This document shows, piece after piece, positions 6,467-13,423 of a stretch of DNA of 16,868 nucleotides. The stretch comes from Alphaproteobacteria bacterium (GTDB lineage: Bacteria; Pseudomonadota; Alphaproteobacteria; Micropepsales; Micropepsaceae): NCBI GenBank assembly GCA_015654715.1, contig JAATGK010000516.1, forward strand, positions 1-16,868, written 5' to 3'. Each line of letters starts with the position of its first letter. Positions within the stretch are counted from its first letter, which is position 1. Under the pieces are notes generated by a model, which worked only from the letters and a program-made list of their open reading frames with translations, was not told the DNA's origin and searched no databases. The position numbers and the translations under genes were made by a program.

Positions 6467-8775
6467 GCAACCGCGAGACGGCGGAACAGCGCCAGCTTCA
6501 CGGTGTCGAGCACGAGCGCCAGGACGAGCGCGGCTCCGAAGACACCGGCCACGACCAGCGCCGGCAGTGGCGTCATCAGGATGCCCAGGATGGCGAGGGT
6601 GCTGAACAGCCCGATGTCGACGATCGACGAGGCAATCAGCCATGGACCTGGCCGCGAACTCCACAAATGGCGGCGTTCGCGCGCGACATAGAAAATCGCC
6701 TGGCCGCTGAATACCAGGGTGACGACCGTCAGCGTTTGCAGCGCCGTGGTGCTGAGGCCGAGAACAAAATGCCCGGTGGCGAGGATGGCAATGCAAAAGC
6801 AGAGGTCGAAGACGCCCATGATGATGCCGGCGATGGTGAGGTTGCCGATCCGCCAGACACTCGGCGACGGCGTCGGGCGCACATTATCGGTCGATGACGA
6901 CATGGCGAGGAAATCGCCGGCCACCATCATCAGCACCATCAACAAAGGCGTCAGGATGGCACCGCCGGTGATGACGAGACCGCACATCAACACCAGCACC
7001 TGCACCACCTTGTGAATGATGGAGCGCAGCGTATAGGTCAAAATACGCTGGAAGGTGGCGCGCCCTTCCTGCACGGTGGCGACGATGCCGCCGAGGCCGG
7101 CTTCGGTCAGCACGATGCCGGCCGCCGATTTCGCCACATCGGTGGCGGTGGAGACCGCGATGCCCATTTGGGCTTGGCGCAGCGCCGGGGCGTCGTTGGC
7201 ACCATCGCCGCACATGCCGACCACGTGGCCGTCACGCTGCAACGCCTGCACCAGCGCGTATTTGTCTTCGGGCAGCACCCCGGCAAAGACGCCAAAGTCT
7301 TCGGCACGGATGTCGTGCGGCAGCGGCACGGTGGCCGAAATCGCTCCGGTGATACCGACCGCATCGGCAACGACGCGCGCCGTCACCGGCGCATCGCCGG
7401 TCACCATCACCGTGCGCACGCCGAGAGCGTGCAATTGGGCGACCAGCGCCGCCGAATCGTCGCGCGGCGGATCGCTAAGCGCAATGACCCCGGCGAACTT
7501 GAGCGGCGCGGCTGGTCCTACGGCAACGGCGAGAACCCGGAAACCTTTGGCCTGAAGCTCGTCGACCAGCGCCGACGCGGCGGGGGACGGCTCGGCAATC
7601 GCCGCGACCGCTGCGAAAGCGCCTTTGACGATCCGCTGCTTGCTCCCATCGGCGCCGGTCGCCGCCGCCTCCGACATCTTTTTCGCCGGATCGAATGGCG
7701 TGAAGGTGACGAGCTTCCAGTCCGTCGCCGCGTGCGCCGCGGCGCGGATGGCGGCATCCAAGGGATCGGCGCCGCCGTCGGAACTCGCCAGCGCCGCCAG
7801 CGCCAAGACGTGCGCCTCGTCGTACCCCGGCAGGGCGCGACAGGCGGTAACGGCAAGTTCGTTGCGGGTCAGCGTTCCGGTCTTGTCGGCACACAGAACA
7901 TCCATCCCGGCCGCTTCGTCTAGCGCCGAAAGCCGCGTCGGCAACACACCGCGTTTGGCCACCGCCCGCGCGCCGACGGTTGCCGCCAGAGTGAACATCG
8001 ACGGCAGCGCCACTGGAATCGACGCCAGCACGGCGACCAGCACCAGCGGCGCGATCGCAGGAAACGGCATGGCGAGGTAGATGCCGTAGGCGGTGAGCAC
8101 GATGGTCATGGCGCCATTGAACAGCGCGAGATTGCGCACGACGCGAAAAATCGCCTTCTGTTCGGTGCTTTCGACATGGGCGGTACGGACGAGCTCGGCG
8201 CTGCGGCCGAATTTGGTGCGGGTGCCCGTCGCGGTGATTTCGGCCACCGCCTCACCCCGTCGGATCAGCGCGCCGGCATAAGTCGCAAAGCCGGCACCGG
8301 CCTCGACCGGCACGGATTCGCCGGTCAGCATCGATTGATCGATCAGGACCGAGCCGTCGAGCAGCCGAACATCAGCGGGAACGACGGCGCCGAGCGACAG
8401 CTTGACCACATCGCCTTGCACCAACGCCGCTGCCGGCAGAGCTTTCCAGATGCCGTCGCGCCGCGCCGATGCGGTCAAGGGCAGGCGGGATTTCAATGCG
8501 TCGAGCGTCGCTTGGGCCCGGCCCTCCTGAAAGAATCCCAAGCCGACATTGAACAGCAAGAGACCCGCAACGGCGCCCGCTTCAAAATATTCACCCAGCC
8601 CCAATTGCAGCAGAATCGCCGCTTCCAACATCCATGGCACCGGCGCCCACAATTTTCCCAAGGCGCGACGGACCGGATTCTCGGCCACATCCTGAATGGC
8701 ATTGGTTCCGGTCGACGCGAGGCGGCGCTCGGCCTCGGCGCTCGTCAATCCAGTCGCGGCAGCCGCACTACTCAT
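6463..8775 (-). CDS. P-type ATPase, probable plasma-membrane proton pump (P3A class)
   Basis: A 770-residue P-type ATPase. In order: two N-terminal spans (about 47-82), actuator TGES (151-154), spans 3-4 with PVALPSM (254-260), phosphorylation motif DKTGTLTRN with Asp297, DPPR (435-438), TGDAP (459-463), hinge GDGANDAP (523-530), then six more hydrophobic spans. The absence of N-terminal metal-binding domains and of a CPC motif argues against heavy-metal pumps. In span 6, GDFLAMSSSTDNVRPTPSP parallels the plant proton pump segment around its proton-carrying Asp (Asp684 in AHA2), making Asp621 here the likely proton site. It lacks the long autoinhibitory tail of plant and fungal pumps. ATG 8775 has no clear ribosome site, which is odd. 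Its 3' end overlaps the convergent small membrane protein gene. Likely role: ATP-driven proton export. Confidence 0.88.
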   Translation of the reverse strand: MSSAAAATGLTSAEAERRLASTGTNAIQDVAENPVRRALGKLWAPVPWMLEAAILLQLGLGEYFEAGAVAGLLLFNVGLGFFQEGRAQATLDALKSRLPLTASARRDGIWKALPAAALVQGDVVKLSLGAVVPADVRLLDGSVLIDQSMLTGESVPVEAGAGFATYAGALIRRGEAVAEITATGTRTKFGRSAELVRTAHVESTEQKAIFRVVRNLALFNGAMTIVLTAYGIYLAMPFPAIAPLVLVAVLASIPVALPSMFTLAATVGARAVAKRGVLPTRLSALDEAAGMDVLCADKTGTLTRNELAVTACRALPGYDEAHVLALAALASSDGGADPLDAAIRAAAHAATDWKLVTFTPFDPAKKMSEAAATGADGSKQRIVKGAFAAVAAIAEPSPAASALVDELQAKGFRVLAVAVGPAAPLKFAGVIALSDPPRDDSAALVAQLHALGVRTVMVTGDAPVTARVVADAVGITGAISATVPLPHDIRAEDFGVFAGVLPEDKYALVQALQRDGHVVGMCGDGANDAPALRQAQMGIAVSTATDVAKSAAGIVLTEAGLGGIVATVQEGRATFQRILTYTLRSIIHKVVQVLVLMCGLVITGGAILTPLLMVLMMVAGDFLAMSSSTDNVRPTPSPSVWRIGNLTIAGIIMGVFDLCFCIAILATGHFVLGLSTTALQTLTVVTLVFSGQAIFYVARERRHLWSSRPGPWLIASSIVDIGLFSTLAILGILMTPLPALVVAGVFGAALVLALVLDTVKLALFRRLAVA

Positions 8776-9036
8776 CGGTTAGGGCTTTGGGTGGGCGGCA
8801 ACGGCGGCAGACTTCGATCATGATTCTCTTGACCTTCGCAGCGGCAGAATTTAACCGAGCCTCGCGCTTGACATAATTCTAATGTACCTCGCAAACCACT
8901 TGCAGACCTAAGAATTTAATCGCAACTTGTAAAATTGTGTACGCGCTCGAAAGGTTCTCCGTGCGGTGGTGCGGGCAGCATTTGGCGTCGCATTCCGTAA
9001 GGACTCACGCTGAGGCGTCGAGCGGTGCGGCGCCGA
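8776..9036. other. Intergenic region between the ubiquinone hydroxylase gene and the ATPase gene
   Basis: 261 bases between two minus-strand genes. No gene or RNA is seen. The middle (about 8845-8945) is AT-rich and probably carries the ATPase promoter. No convincing intrinsic terminator for the upstream hydroxylase gene is visible; only short 4-bp stems without a T-tract occur near 9000-9020. Confidence 0.5.
8876..8905 (-). promoter_or_regulatory. Possible promoter of the P-type ATPase gene
   Basis: On the minus strand CTGCAA (8900-8905) and TAGAAT (8876-8881) are separated by 18 bases. The -10 is five of six to consensus; the -35 is only three of six. A transcript would start near 8868 with a leader of about 90 bases. 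Weak evidence. Confidence 0.25.
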
Positions 9037-10245
9037 TCAGGCTTGCATCAGGCTCGGCAGTTTGCCGGTGTCGCCACCGGCTTCGCGCATGAAGCGGCGG
9101 CGCAAGGGGCCGATTTTGTCGACCAGCCCCATCCCGAGATCGCGCGCGATCCGCAGCGGGGCGGTGTCGCTCGAAAACAGGCGATTGAAGGCATCCATGG
9201 TGACGCCCATGGTGAAGGAATCGAAACGGCGCCAGCGTTCGTAAGCCTTCAAGACATCGAGCGCGCCGATGTCGCGCCCCTGCTCGGCGGCGTCGACGAT
9301 CACATCGGCCAGCGCGGCGGCATCGCGCAGACCGAGGTTGAGACCTTGACCCGCGATCGGATGAATGCCGTGCGCGGCATCGCCGGCGAGCGCAAAGCGC
9401 GGCCGCACATAGTCGCGCGCCAGATGGAAACGCAGCGGATAGCTCCAGCGCGCACCGTCGCAGGTGATGGCGCCCAAATGATCGCCGAAGCGGCGCACGA
9501 TCGCAGCAAGAAACGCCGCATTGCCAAGTTGCATCATCTCAGCCGCGATTGCGGTTGTCTCGGTCCACACCAACGAGGAGCGGTTGCCGGTCAGCGGCAG
9601 GATCGCAAATGGACCGGCAGGGAGAAAATGTTCGTAAGCTGTACCATTGTGCGGACGGGCGTGGCTGACGGTAGCGACAATGCCGCTTTGCGCATAGGAC
9701 CAGCCGACGACGCGGATCCCGACCTCCTCCCGCAGGCGCGAGTCGCGGCCGTCGGCAGCGACCACCAGCGGGGCTTTGTGAACCGTGCCGTCGGTGAGCC
9801 GGGCCGAAGCAAAGGCCCCTTCAATTTTGAGCGCCGCGACGCCTGCCGGAGCGATCAAGCGGATCGCCGGCTGACGGGCGACCGCGCCATACAAGGCCCG
9901 GCGGATGGCGCGATTTTCAGCAATTGCACCGAGGGGGCCACCGATCTCCTGACCGTCAAAATGGAGCGACAATGGTGACGGCGGTTTTCCGAGGGCCGCG
10001 TCCGTGACCAATATCTGCTCGATCGGCTGGGCCTCGGCGGCCAGCTCCGGCCATACCTCCAGCGCCCGGAACATCCGTAAAGCGGCGTAAGACAACGCGG
10101 AAACCCGGCCGTCGAATTTGGCCTCCGCGGCGGCGGCAGGGGTGACAGGGTCGGCCACCGTGACCGTGAGACCCTTACGCGCCAAAGCCAGGGCCAAGCT
10201 CAGGCCGACGAAACCGCCACCGCCGATGATCACATCCGGGTTCAT
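9037..10245 (-). CDS. FAD-dependent ubiquinone-biosynthesis hydroxylase (UbiH/UbiF/COQ6 family)
   Basis: A 402-residue flavoprotein monooxygenase that hydroxylates the aromatic ring of ubiquinone precursors using NAD(P)H and O2. The FAD-binding loop is IIGGGGFVG with Gly9, Gly11 and Gly14; the DG motif is VAADGRDSRLR (163-171); the second FAD motif is ALAGDAAHGIHPIAGQGLNLGLRD (starting at Ala285), which is very typical of this family. The ring position (C1, C5 or C6) cannot be assigned. I prefer ATG 10245 over an in-frame TTG at 10272 because it opens straight into the FAD fold; GCGGGGA upstream is a modest ribosome site. It is divergent from glnK, sharing the control region. A hydroxylase beside glnK-amtB is a layout I recall from Rhizobiales, so the pairing may be old. 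Confidence 0.9.
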   Translation of the reverse strand: MNPDVIIGGGGFVGLSLALALARKGLTVTVADPVTPAAAAEAKFDGRVSALSYAALRMFRALEVWPELAAEAQPIEQILVTDAALGKPPSPLSLHFDGQEIGGPLGAIAENRAIRRALYGAVARQPAIRLIAPAGVAALKIEGAFASARLTDGTVHKAPLVVAADGRDSRLREEVGIRVVGWSYAQSGIVATVSHARPHNGTAYEHFLPAGPFAILPLTGNRSSLVWTETTAIAAEMMQLGNAAFLAAIVRRFGDHLGAITCDGARWSYPLRFHLARDYVRPRFALAGDAAHGIHPIAGQGLNLGLRDAAALADVIVDAAEQGRDIGALDVLKAYERWRRFDSFTMGVTMDAFNRLFSSDTAPLRIARDLGMGLVDKIGPLRRRFMREAGGDTGKLPSLMQA

Positions 10246-10279
10246 ATCCCCGCTTCTCACGCCTGTGAGCAACCGTCAA

Positions 10280-10296
10280 TGCCTAAATTATAGGCA
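10280..10296. promoter_or_regulatory. 17-bp palindromic site 1, possible NtrC enhancer site
   Basis: TGCCTA-N5-TAGGCA, a perfect 6-bp-arm palindrome. NtrC sites are 17-bp palindromes of the form TGCACC-N5-GGTGCA; this site keeps the TGC and GCA ends and spacing but differs in the inner bases. Its centre lies about 149 bases upstream of the start expected from the sigma-54 type promoter at 10411. It also contains, on the minus strand, a perfect TATAAT that may serve the hydroxylase gene, so the resemblance could have another cause. Confidence 0.42.
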
Positions 10297-10315
10297 CGAA
10301 AGTTTCGCCGGCTAA
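10287..10315 (-). promoter_or_regulatory. Possible promoter of the ubiquinone hydroxylase gene
   Basis: On the minus strand a perfect TATAAT (10287-10292) lies 17 bases downstream of TTAGCC (10310-10315), a weak -35. Transcription would start near 10280 with a leader of about 35 bases. It overlaps both palindromic sites, so a protein bound there could also control the hydroxylase gene. Confidence 0.4.
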
Positions 10316-10325
10316 GTTATAGGCA
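10309..10325. promoter_or_regulatory. 17-bp site 2, degenerate copy of site 1
   Basis: CGGCTAAGTTATAGGCA matches site 1 at 14 of 17 positions in the same orientation, with the centres 29 bases apart. The right arm TAGGCA is intact, the left arm is degraded. A strong plus weak pair of sites is common for NtrC-type enhancers; here that is inference. Confidence 0.4.
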
Positions 10326-10381
10326 AGTGCGGGACGGTGGACCCCGGCAACTTCCTGTCGCGCCGGAGAAATTTATATGAA

Positions 10382-10394
10382 ATCAATATGATAG
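10382..10394 (+). promoter_or_regulatory. Possible IHF bending site
   Basis: AATCAATATGATA matches the IHF consensus (A/T)ATCAA-N4-TT(A/G) at eight of nine fixed positions, within an AT-rich stretch of otherwise GC-rich DNA. It sits between the paired upstream sites and the -24/-12 element, where IHF commonly bends sigma-54 promoters. Confidence 0.35.
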
Positions 10395-10410
10395 CGCTGC
10401 GCAAGGAGTC

Positions 10411-10426
10411 GGCACATTTCTTGATG
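10411..10426 (+). promoter_or_regulatory. Sigma-54 type -24/-12 promoter of glnK-amtB
   Basis: CGGCAC (10411-10416), five bases, then TTGAT (10422-10426), against the sigma-54 consensus TGGCAC-N5-TTGC(A/T). Nine of eleven positions agree; the GG is intact but the usual GC of the -12 box is GA. The transcript would begin near 10437, giving a leader of about 27 bases before the glnK ATG. glnK-amtB is a classical sigma-54/NtrC target in proteobacteria, which supports the reading. Confidence 0.6.
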
Positions 10427-10427
10427 A

Positions 10428-10802
<375 letters not shown>

Positions 10803-10827
10803 GGCGGCTGTCTCATCCTTGGTTGTC

Positions 10828-10871
10828 GCGTTTTCGAACGGAAAGCCGATTTTCACTTTTCCTGAAAACGC
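10828..10871 (+). repeat. Two-part hairpin in the glnK-amtB spacer
   Basis: GCGTTTTC (10828-10835) pairs perfectly with GAAAACGC (10864-10871); inside it GGAAA (10840-10844) pairs with TTTCC (10858-10862), leaving a small asymmetric internal loop and a 13-base top loop. No T-tract follows. It begins 25 bases after the glnK stop and ends 45 bases before the amtB start, so it could set the ratio of GlnK to AmtB by mRNA processing or partial termination. Confidence 0.5.
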
Positions 10872-10916
10872 TCACGGGATCGATAAATAGGGGACTTTGG
10901 TATGAAAGGATCGAAC

Positions 10917-12233
10917 ATGAAGAAGCTGGCGCATGGTGCGCTTGCGGGAATGGCAGCCCTCGTTGCCATGACGGGCGCCGCGTTCGCTGCGGGACCGAAA
11001 ATCGACACCGGCGACACCGCCTGGATGCTGACCTCCAGCGTGCTGGTTCTGTTGATGACCATTCCGGGCCTGGCTCTGTTCTATGGCGGCATGGTGCGCC
11101 GCAAGAACGTGCTGGCCACGCTGGCGCAAAGCTTCGGTGCCACCTGCCTCATCACGGTTCTGTGGTACGTCGTCGGCTATTCGATCGCGTTCACGAACAA
11201 TCCCGATCCCAACATCAATCCGTTGATCGGCGGTTTCAGCTATCTGTTCCTGAAGCCGCTGGGACTCAATGCGCAAACCGCGTTGGCCGGGACGATCCCT
11301 GAATCGGTCTACATGTTCTTCCAGATGACGTTCGCCATCATCACCCCGGCGCTGATCGCCGGCGCCCTGGCGGACCGCATGAAATATTCGGCCTTCCTGT
11401 GGTTCATGGGTCTGTGGCTGATCTTCGTCTATTGCCCGGTCGCTCATTGGGTTTGGGGTGGCGGCTGGCTCGGCACGGCAGGCGCCCTCGACTACGCCGG
11501 TGGTTCGGTCGTGCATCTGAACGCCGGTACGGCGGCTTTGGTCACTTGCCTCGTACTCGGCAAGCGCAAGGGCCTCGGCACCGAAAACATGGCGCCGCAT
11601 AATTTGGTGCTGTCGGTCATCGGCGCCAGCCTGTTGTGGGTCGGCTGGTTCGGTTTCAACGCCGGTTCCGCGGTGACCTCCAACGTCAACGCCGGTATGG
11701 CGGCTGCTGCCACCCAGATCGCGACCGCCACGGCGGCCCTGACCTGGTCGTTCATTGAATGGCTGATCGCCAAGAAGCCGTCCGTCCTCGGCCTGATCTC
11801 GGGCGCGGTGGCCGGCCTTGTCGCCATCACCCCGGCTTCGGGCTTCGTCGATCCGACCGGTGCGTTCTTCATCGGCCTCGCCGTTGGCGTGGTCTGCTAC
11901 ACCTCGTCGGTGTGGGTGAAGAAGTGGATCGGTTACGACGACGCGCTCGATGCGTGGGGCGTCCACGGCGTCGGCGGTGCGCTCGGTGCCATCCTGACCG
12001 GTGTGTTCGCCTCCAGCGCAATCAACTCGCTCGGCAAGGGCTGGCTCTATGACGGCAACGCCCACCAGCTCATTCTGCAGCTCGAAGATGTCGGCGCGGT
12101 GTTCTTCTACTCGGGCATCGTCACCTTCATCATCCTCAAGCTGATCGACCTGGTGATCGGACTGCGTGTTTCGGCGGAGGTGGAAGTCGAGGGTCTCGAC
12201 ATCAACCTCCACGGCGAAACGGTCCAAGGCTGA
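10917..12233 (+). CDS. amtB: AmtB ammonium transporter
   Basis: A 438-residue ammonium channel of the inner membrane. A cleavable signal peptide (MKKLAHGALAG...AAFA before AGPK) precedes 11 hydrophobic spans, as in proteobacterial AmtB. FYGGMVRRKNVLATL (55-69), the substrate-site segment LDYAGGSVVHLNAG with Asp192 and pore His200, and the second pore histidine His350 in AWGVHGVGGALG are intact, so it should conduct ammonium. I chose ATG 10917 because AAAGGA lies six bases upstream; ATG 10902 is in frame, adds MKGSN and has its own GGGGA. It is co-transcribed with glnK, whose product blocks it when nitrogen is ample. A strong terminator follows. Confidence 0.96.
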   Translation: MKKLAHGALAGMAALVAMTGAAFAAGPKIDTGDTAWMLTSSVLVLLMTIPGLALFYGGMVRRKNVLATLAQSFGATCLITVLWYVVGYSIAFTNNPDPNINPLIGGFSYLFLKPLGLNAQTALAGTIPESVYMFFQMTFAIITPALIAGALADRMKYSAFLWFMGLWLIFVYCPVAHWVWGGGWLGTAGALDYAGGSVVHLNAGTAALVTCLVLGKRKGLGTENMAPHNLVLSVIGASLLWVGWFGFNAGSAVTSNVNAGMAAAATQIATATAALTWSFIEWLIAKKPSVLGLISGAVAGLVAITPASGFVDPTGAFFIGLAVGVVCYTSSVWVKKWIGYDDALDAWGVHGVGGALGAILTGVFASSAINSLGKGWLYDGNAHQLILQLEDVGAVFFYSGIVTFIILKLIDLVIGLRVSAEVEVEGLDINLHGETVQG

Positions 12234-12264
12234 TCCCTCGGGTACTGTCTCCTCCAGAGAAACT

Positions 12265-12292
12265 GGGCGCTCCCTACGGAGCGCCCTTTTTT
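12265..12292 (+). terminator. Intrinsic terminator of glnK-amtB
   Basis: GGGCGCTCC (12265-12273), loop CTAC, GGAGCGCCC (12278-12286), then TTTTTT. A nine-base perfect stem with a tetraloop, 31 bases after the amtB stop. The reverse strand has only a weak T-stretch (GTTTCTC), so it may only partly serve the convergent gene. Confidence 0.95.
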
Positions 12293-12301
12293 ATGGAACA
12301 G

Positions 12302-13285
12302 CTATTCCGCCGGGCCTTCGATGGTCAGGCCTTCGGCGTGCAGCTTTTCGACCACGCCGGTGTTGCGCAACAAGGAGCCGATGTCGGTGACCAGCACCGT
12401 CTTGCCGGGCTTGGACAGAGCCTCGTTGATCGCCTTCAGGTAATCGGCCACCACGCGGTCATAGAGCTTGCCAAAACTTGCGGTCGCGTTGGCGCATTGC
12501 CAGAACATGCGCGGGGTGTAATGCGCCTTCACCGCCTTGATGTCGCCGTTCGCCCACGCCTCTGCCGCCGGACGGGCGTGCACCATGCGTTGCTCGACAT
12601 CGGTCACTGCCTCTTTGAGACAAATCTGCTGTGCCGCGGGCGACAACCGCAGTATTTCCTTGATCAATCCCAGCGAGTCATATTCGGCGACCCGCGCGAC
12701 CGGCACATGGTTCTGGCGCGCGATCTTCGCTATTGCGGCAACCGGCTCGTCGGTGGTGAGCTTGGCCGTGGTGATGAATCCGTTTTCGAGCTTGACCGCG
12801 GCGATGGCCGGTGGATCATCGGTGAAGCTATTCTCCGTGGGTCCGTGCAGGTCCTTCACAACCTTGGCGAACCGTGCCCATAGGTCGGGCGCCAGGATAT
12901 CTTGCAATTTCTTGCCGTCCGGCAACGACAACAGGCTCCGGTTCCACAACAGAAACCACGCCGCCGACAAAATGCCGGTGGAAGCCTGCGCCGGTGTCAA
13001 CACCGCCCGGGCGCCCTTGATCACATCGACGGCATGGGCACTGTTCCAAGTAACGTCCTTCGGCATGCCGCCAACCGTGCCGAGGATAAAGATTTCGGAA
13101 TTGCCCTTCTTGATGTGCCAGAAGGCGGGACCGGCGGCCCGCGCCGACACCACGATGGTCTCATCCGGCGCCCAATCTGAAACCGGAGGGCCTGAAACGG
13201 GTGGAGCTGTCACCGGCGGATCAGCGGCCAAGGCGCCCATTCCCAAACCCAAAAAGGCGGCAATTACCAAACGCTTCACGGACAT
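12302..13285 (-). CDS. Secreted TraB/GumN-family protein lacking the signature histidines
   Basis: A 327-residue exported protein. The signal peptide is MSVKRLVIAAFLGLGMGALA before ADPPV, then a proline-rich linker and a TraB/GumN (TIKI-like) fold: FWHIKKGNSEIFILGTVGG at the front, a helical middle, and KTVLVTDIGSLLRNTGVVEKLHAEGLTIEG at the end. Typical members have GTxH at the first motif and GAGHxxG at the second, the GX2H pair needed for metalloprotease activity in TIKI. Here these are Gly72 and Ser304, so catalysis by that route is unlikely. I recall alphaproteobacterial relatives with GTVSP in the first motif, so this may be a subfamily trait. Start uncertain: ATG 13300 and 13327 are in frame; 13285 gives the most ordinary signal peptide, though GGAG abuts it. 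It sits between amtB and the aminotransferase gene, on the opposite strand from both. Confidence 0.75.
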   Translation of the reverse strand: MSVKRLVIAAFLGLGMGALAADPPVTAPPVSGPPVSDWAPDETIVVSARAAGPAFWHIKKGNSEIFILGTVGGMPKDVTWNSAHAVDVIKGARAVLTPAQASTGILSAAWFLLWNRSLLSLPDGKKLQDILAPDLWARFAKVVKDLHGPTENSFTDDPPAIAAVKLENGFITTAKLTTDEPVAAIAKIARQNHVPVARVAEYDSLGLIKEILRLSPAAQQICLKEAVTDVEQRMVHARPAAEAWANGDIKAVKAHYTPRMFWQCANATASFGKLYDRVVADYLKAINEALSKPGKTVLVTDIGSLLRNTGVVEKLHAEGLTIEGPAE

Positions 13286-13366
13286 CTCCAGCAACGCCAT
13301 GTTGGTAACCGATGATAGCGAGCACATCTCATCTGGCCCGTTACTTTTACGTGAGACGCCTGCCCC

Positions 13367-13380
13367 GGTGCATTTGCACC
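13367..13380. promoter_or_regulatory. Palindrome GGTGCATTTGCACC in a divergent promoter region
   Basis: GGTGCA and TGCACC flank a two-base centre. The site lies in the 138-base gap between the divergent TraB/GumN and aminotransferase genes, 43 bases before the aminotransferase start. It is shaped like a dimer-binding operator. It is the inside-out arrangement of the NtrC consensus, so it is not an ordinary NtrC site. No clear promoter hexamers accompany it. Confidence 0.4.
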
Positions 13381-13423
13381 CGACTATGGTTAGGATTCGC
13401 GCGCTTCATCATCGAGATTGCCC

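Noticed and set aside
7012..7923. Open frame of 303 codons on the plus strand opposite the P-type ATPase
   Set aside because: Glycine/arginine-rich shadow with no motifs; the minus strand has every P-type ATPase motif in order.
10902..10916. Earlier ATG for amtB
   Set aside because: Possible, but AAAGGA positioned for ATG 10917 and a cleaner signal peptide favour the later start; not excluded.
10872..12227. Open frame of 451 codons opposite amtB
   Set aside because: Very charged, no membrane or domain pattern; the amtB reading is complete and conserved.
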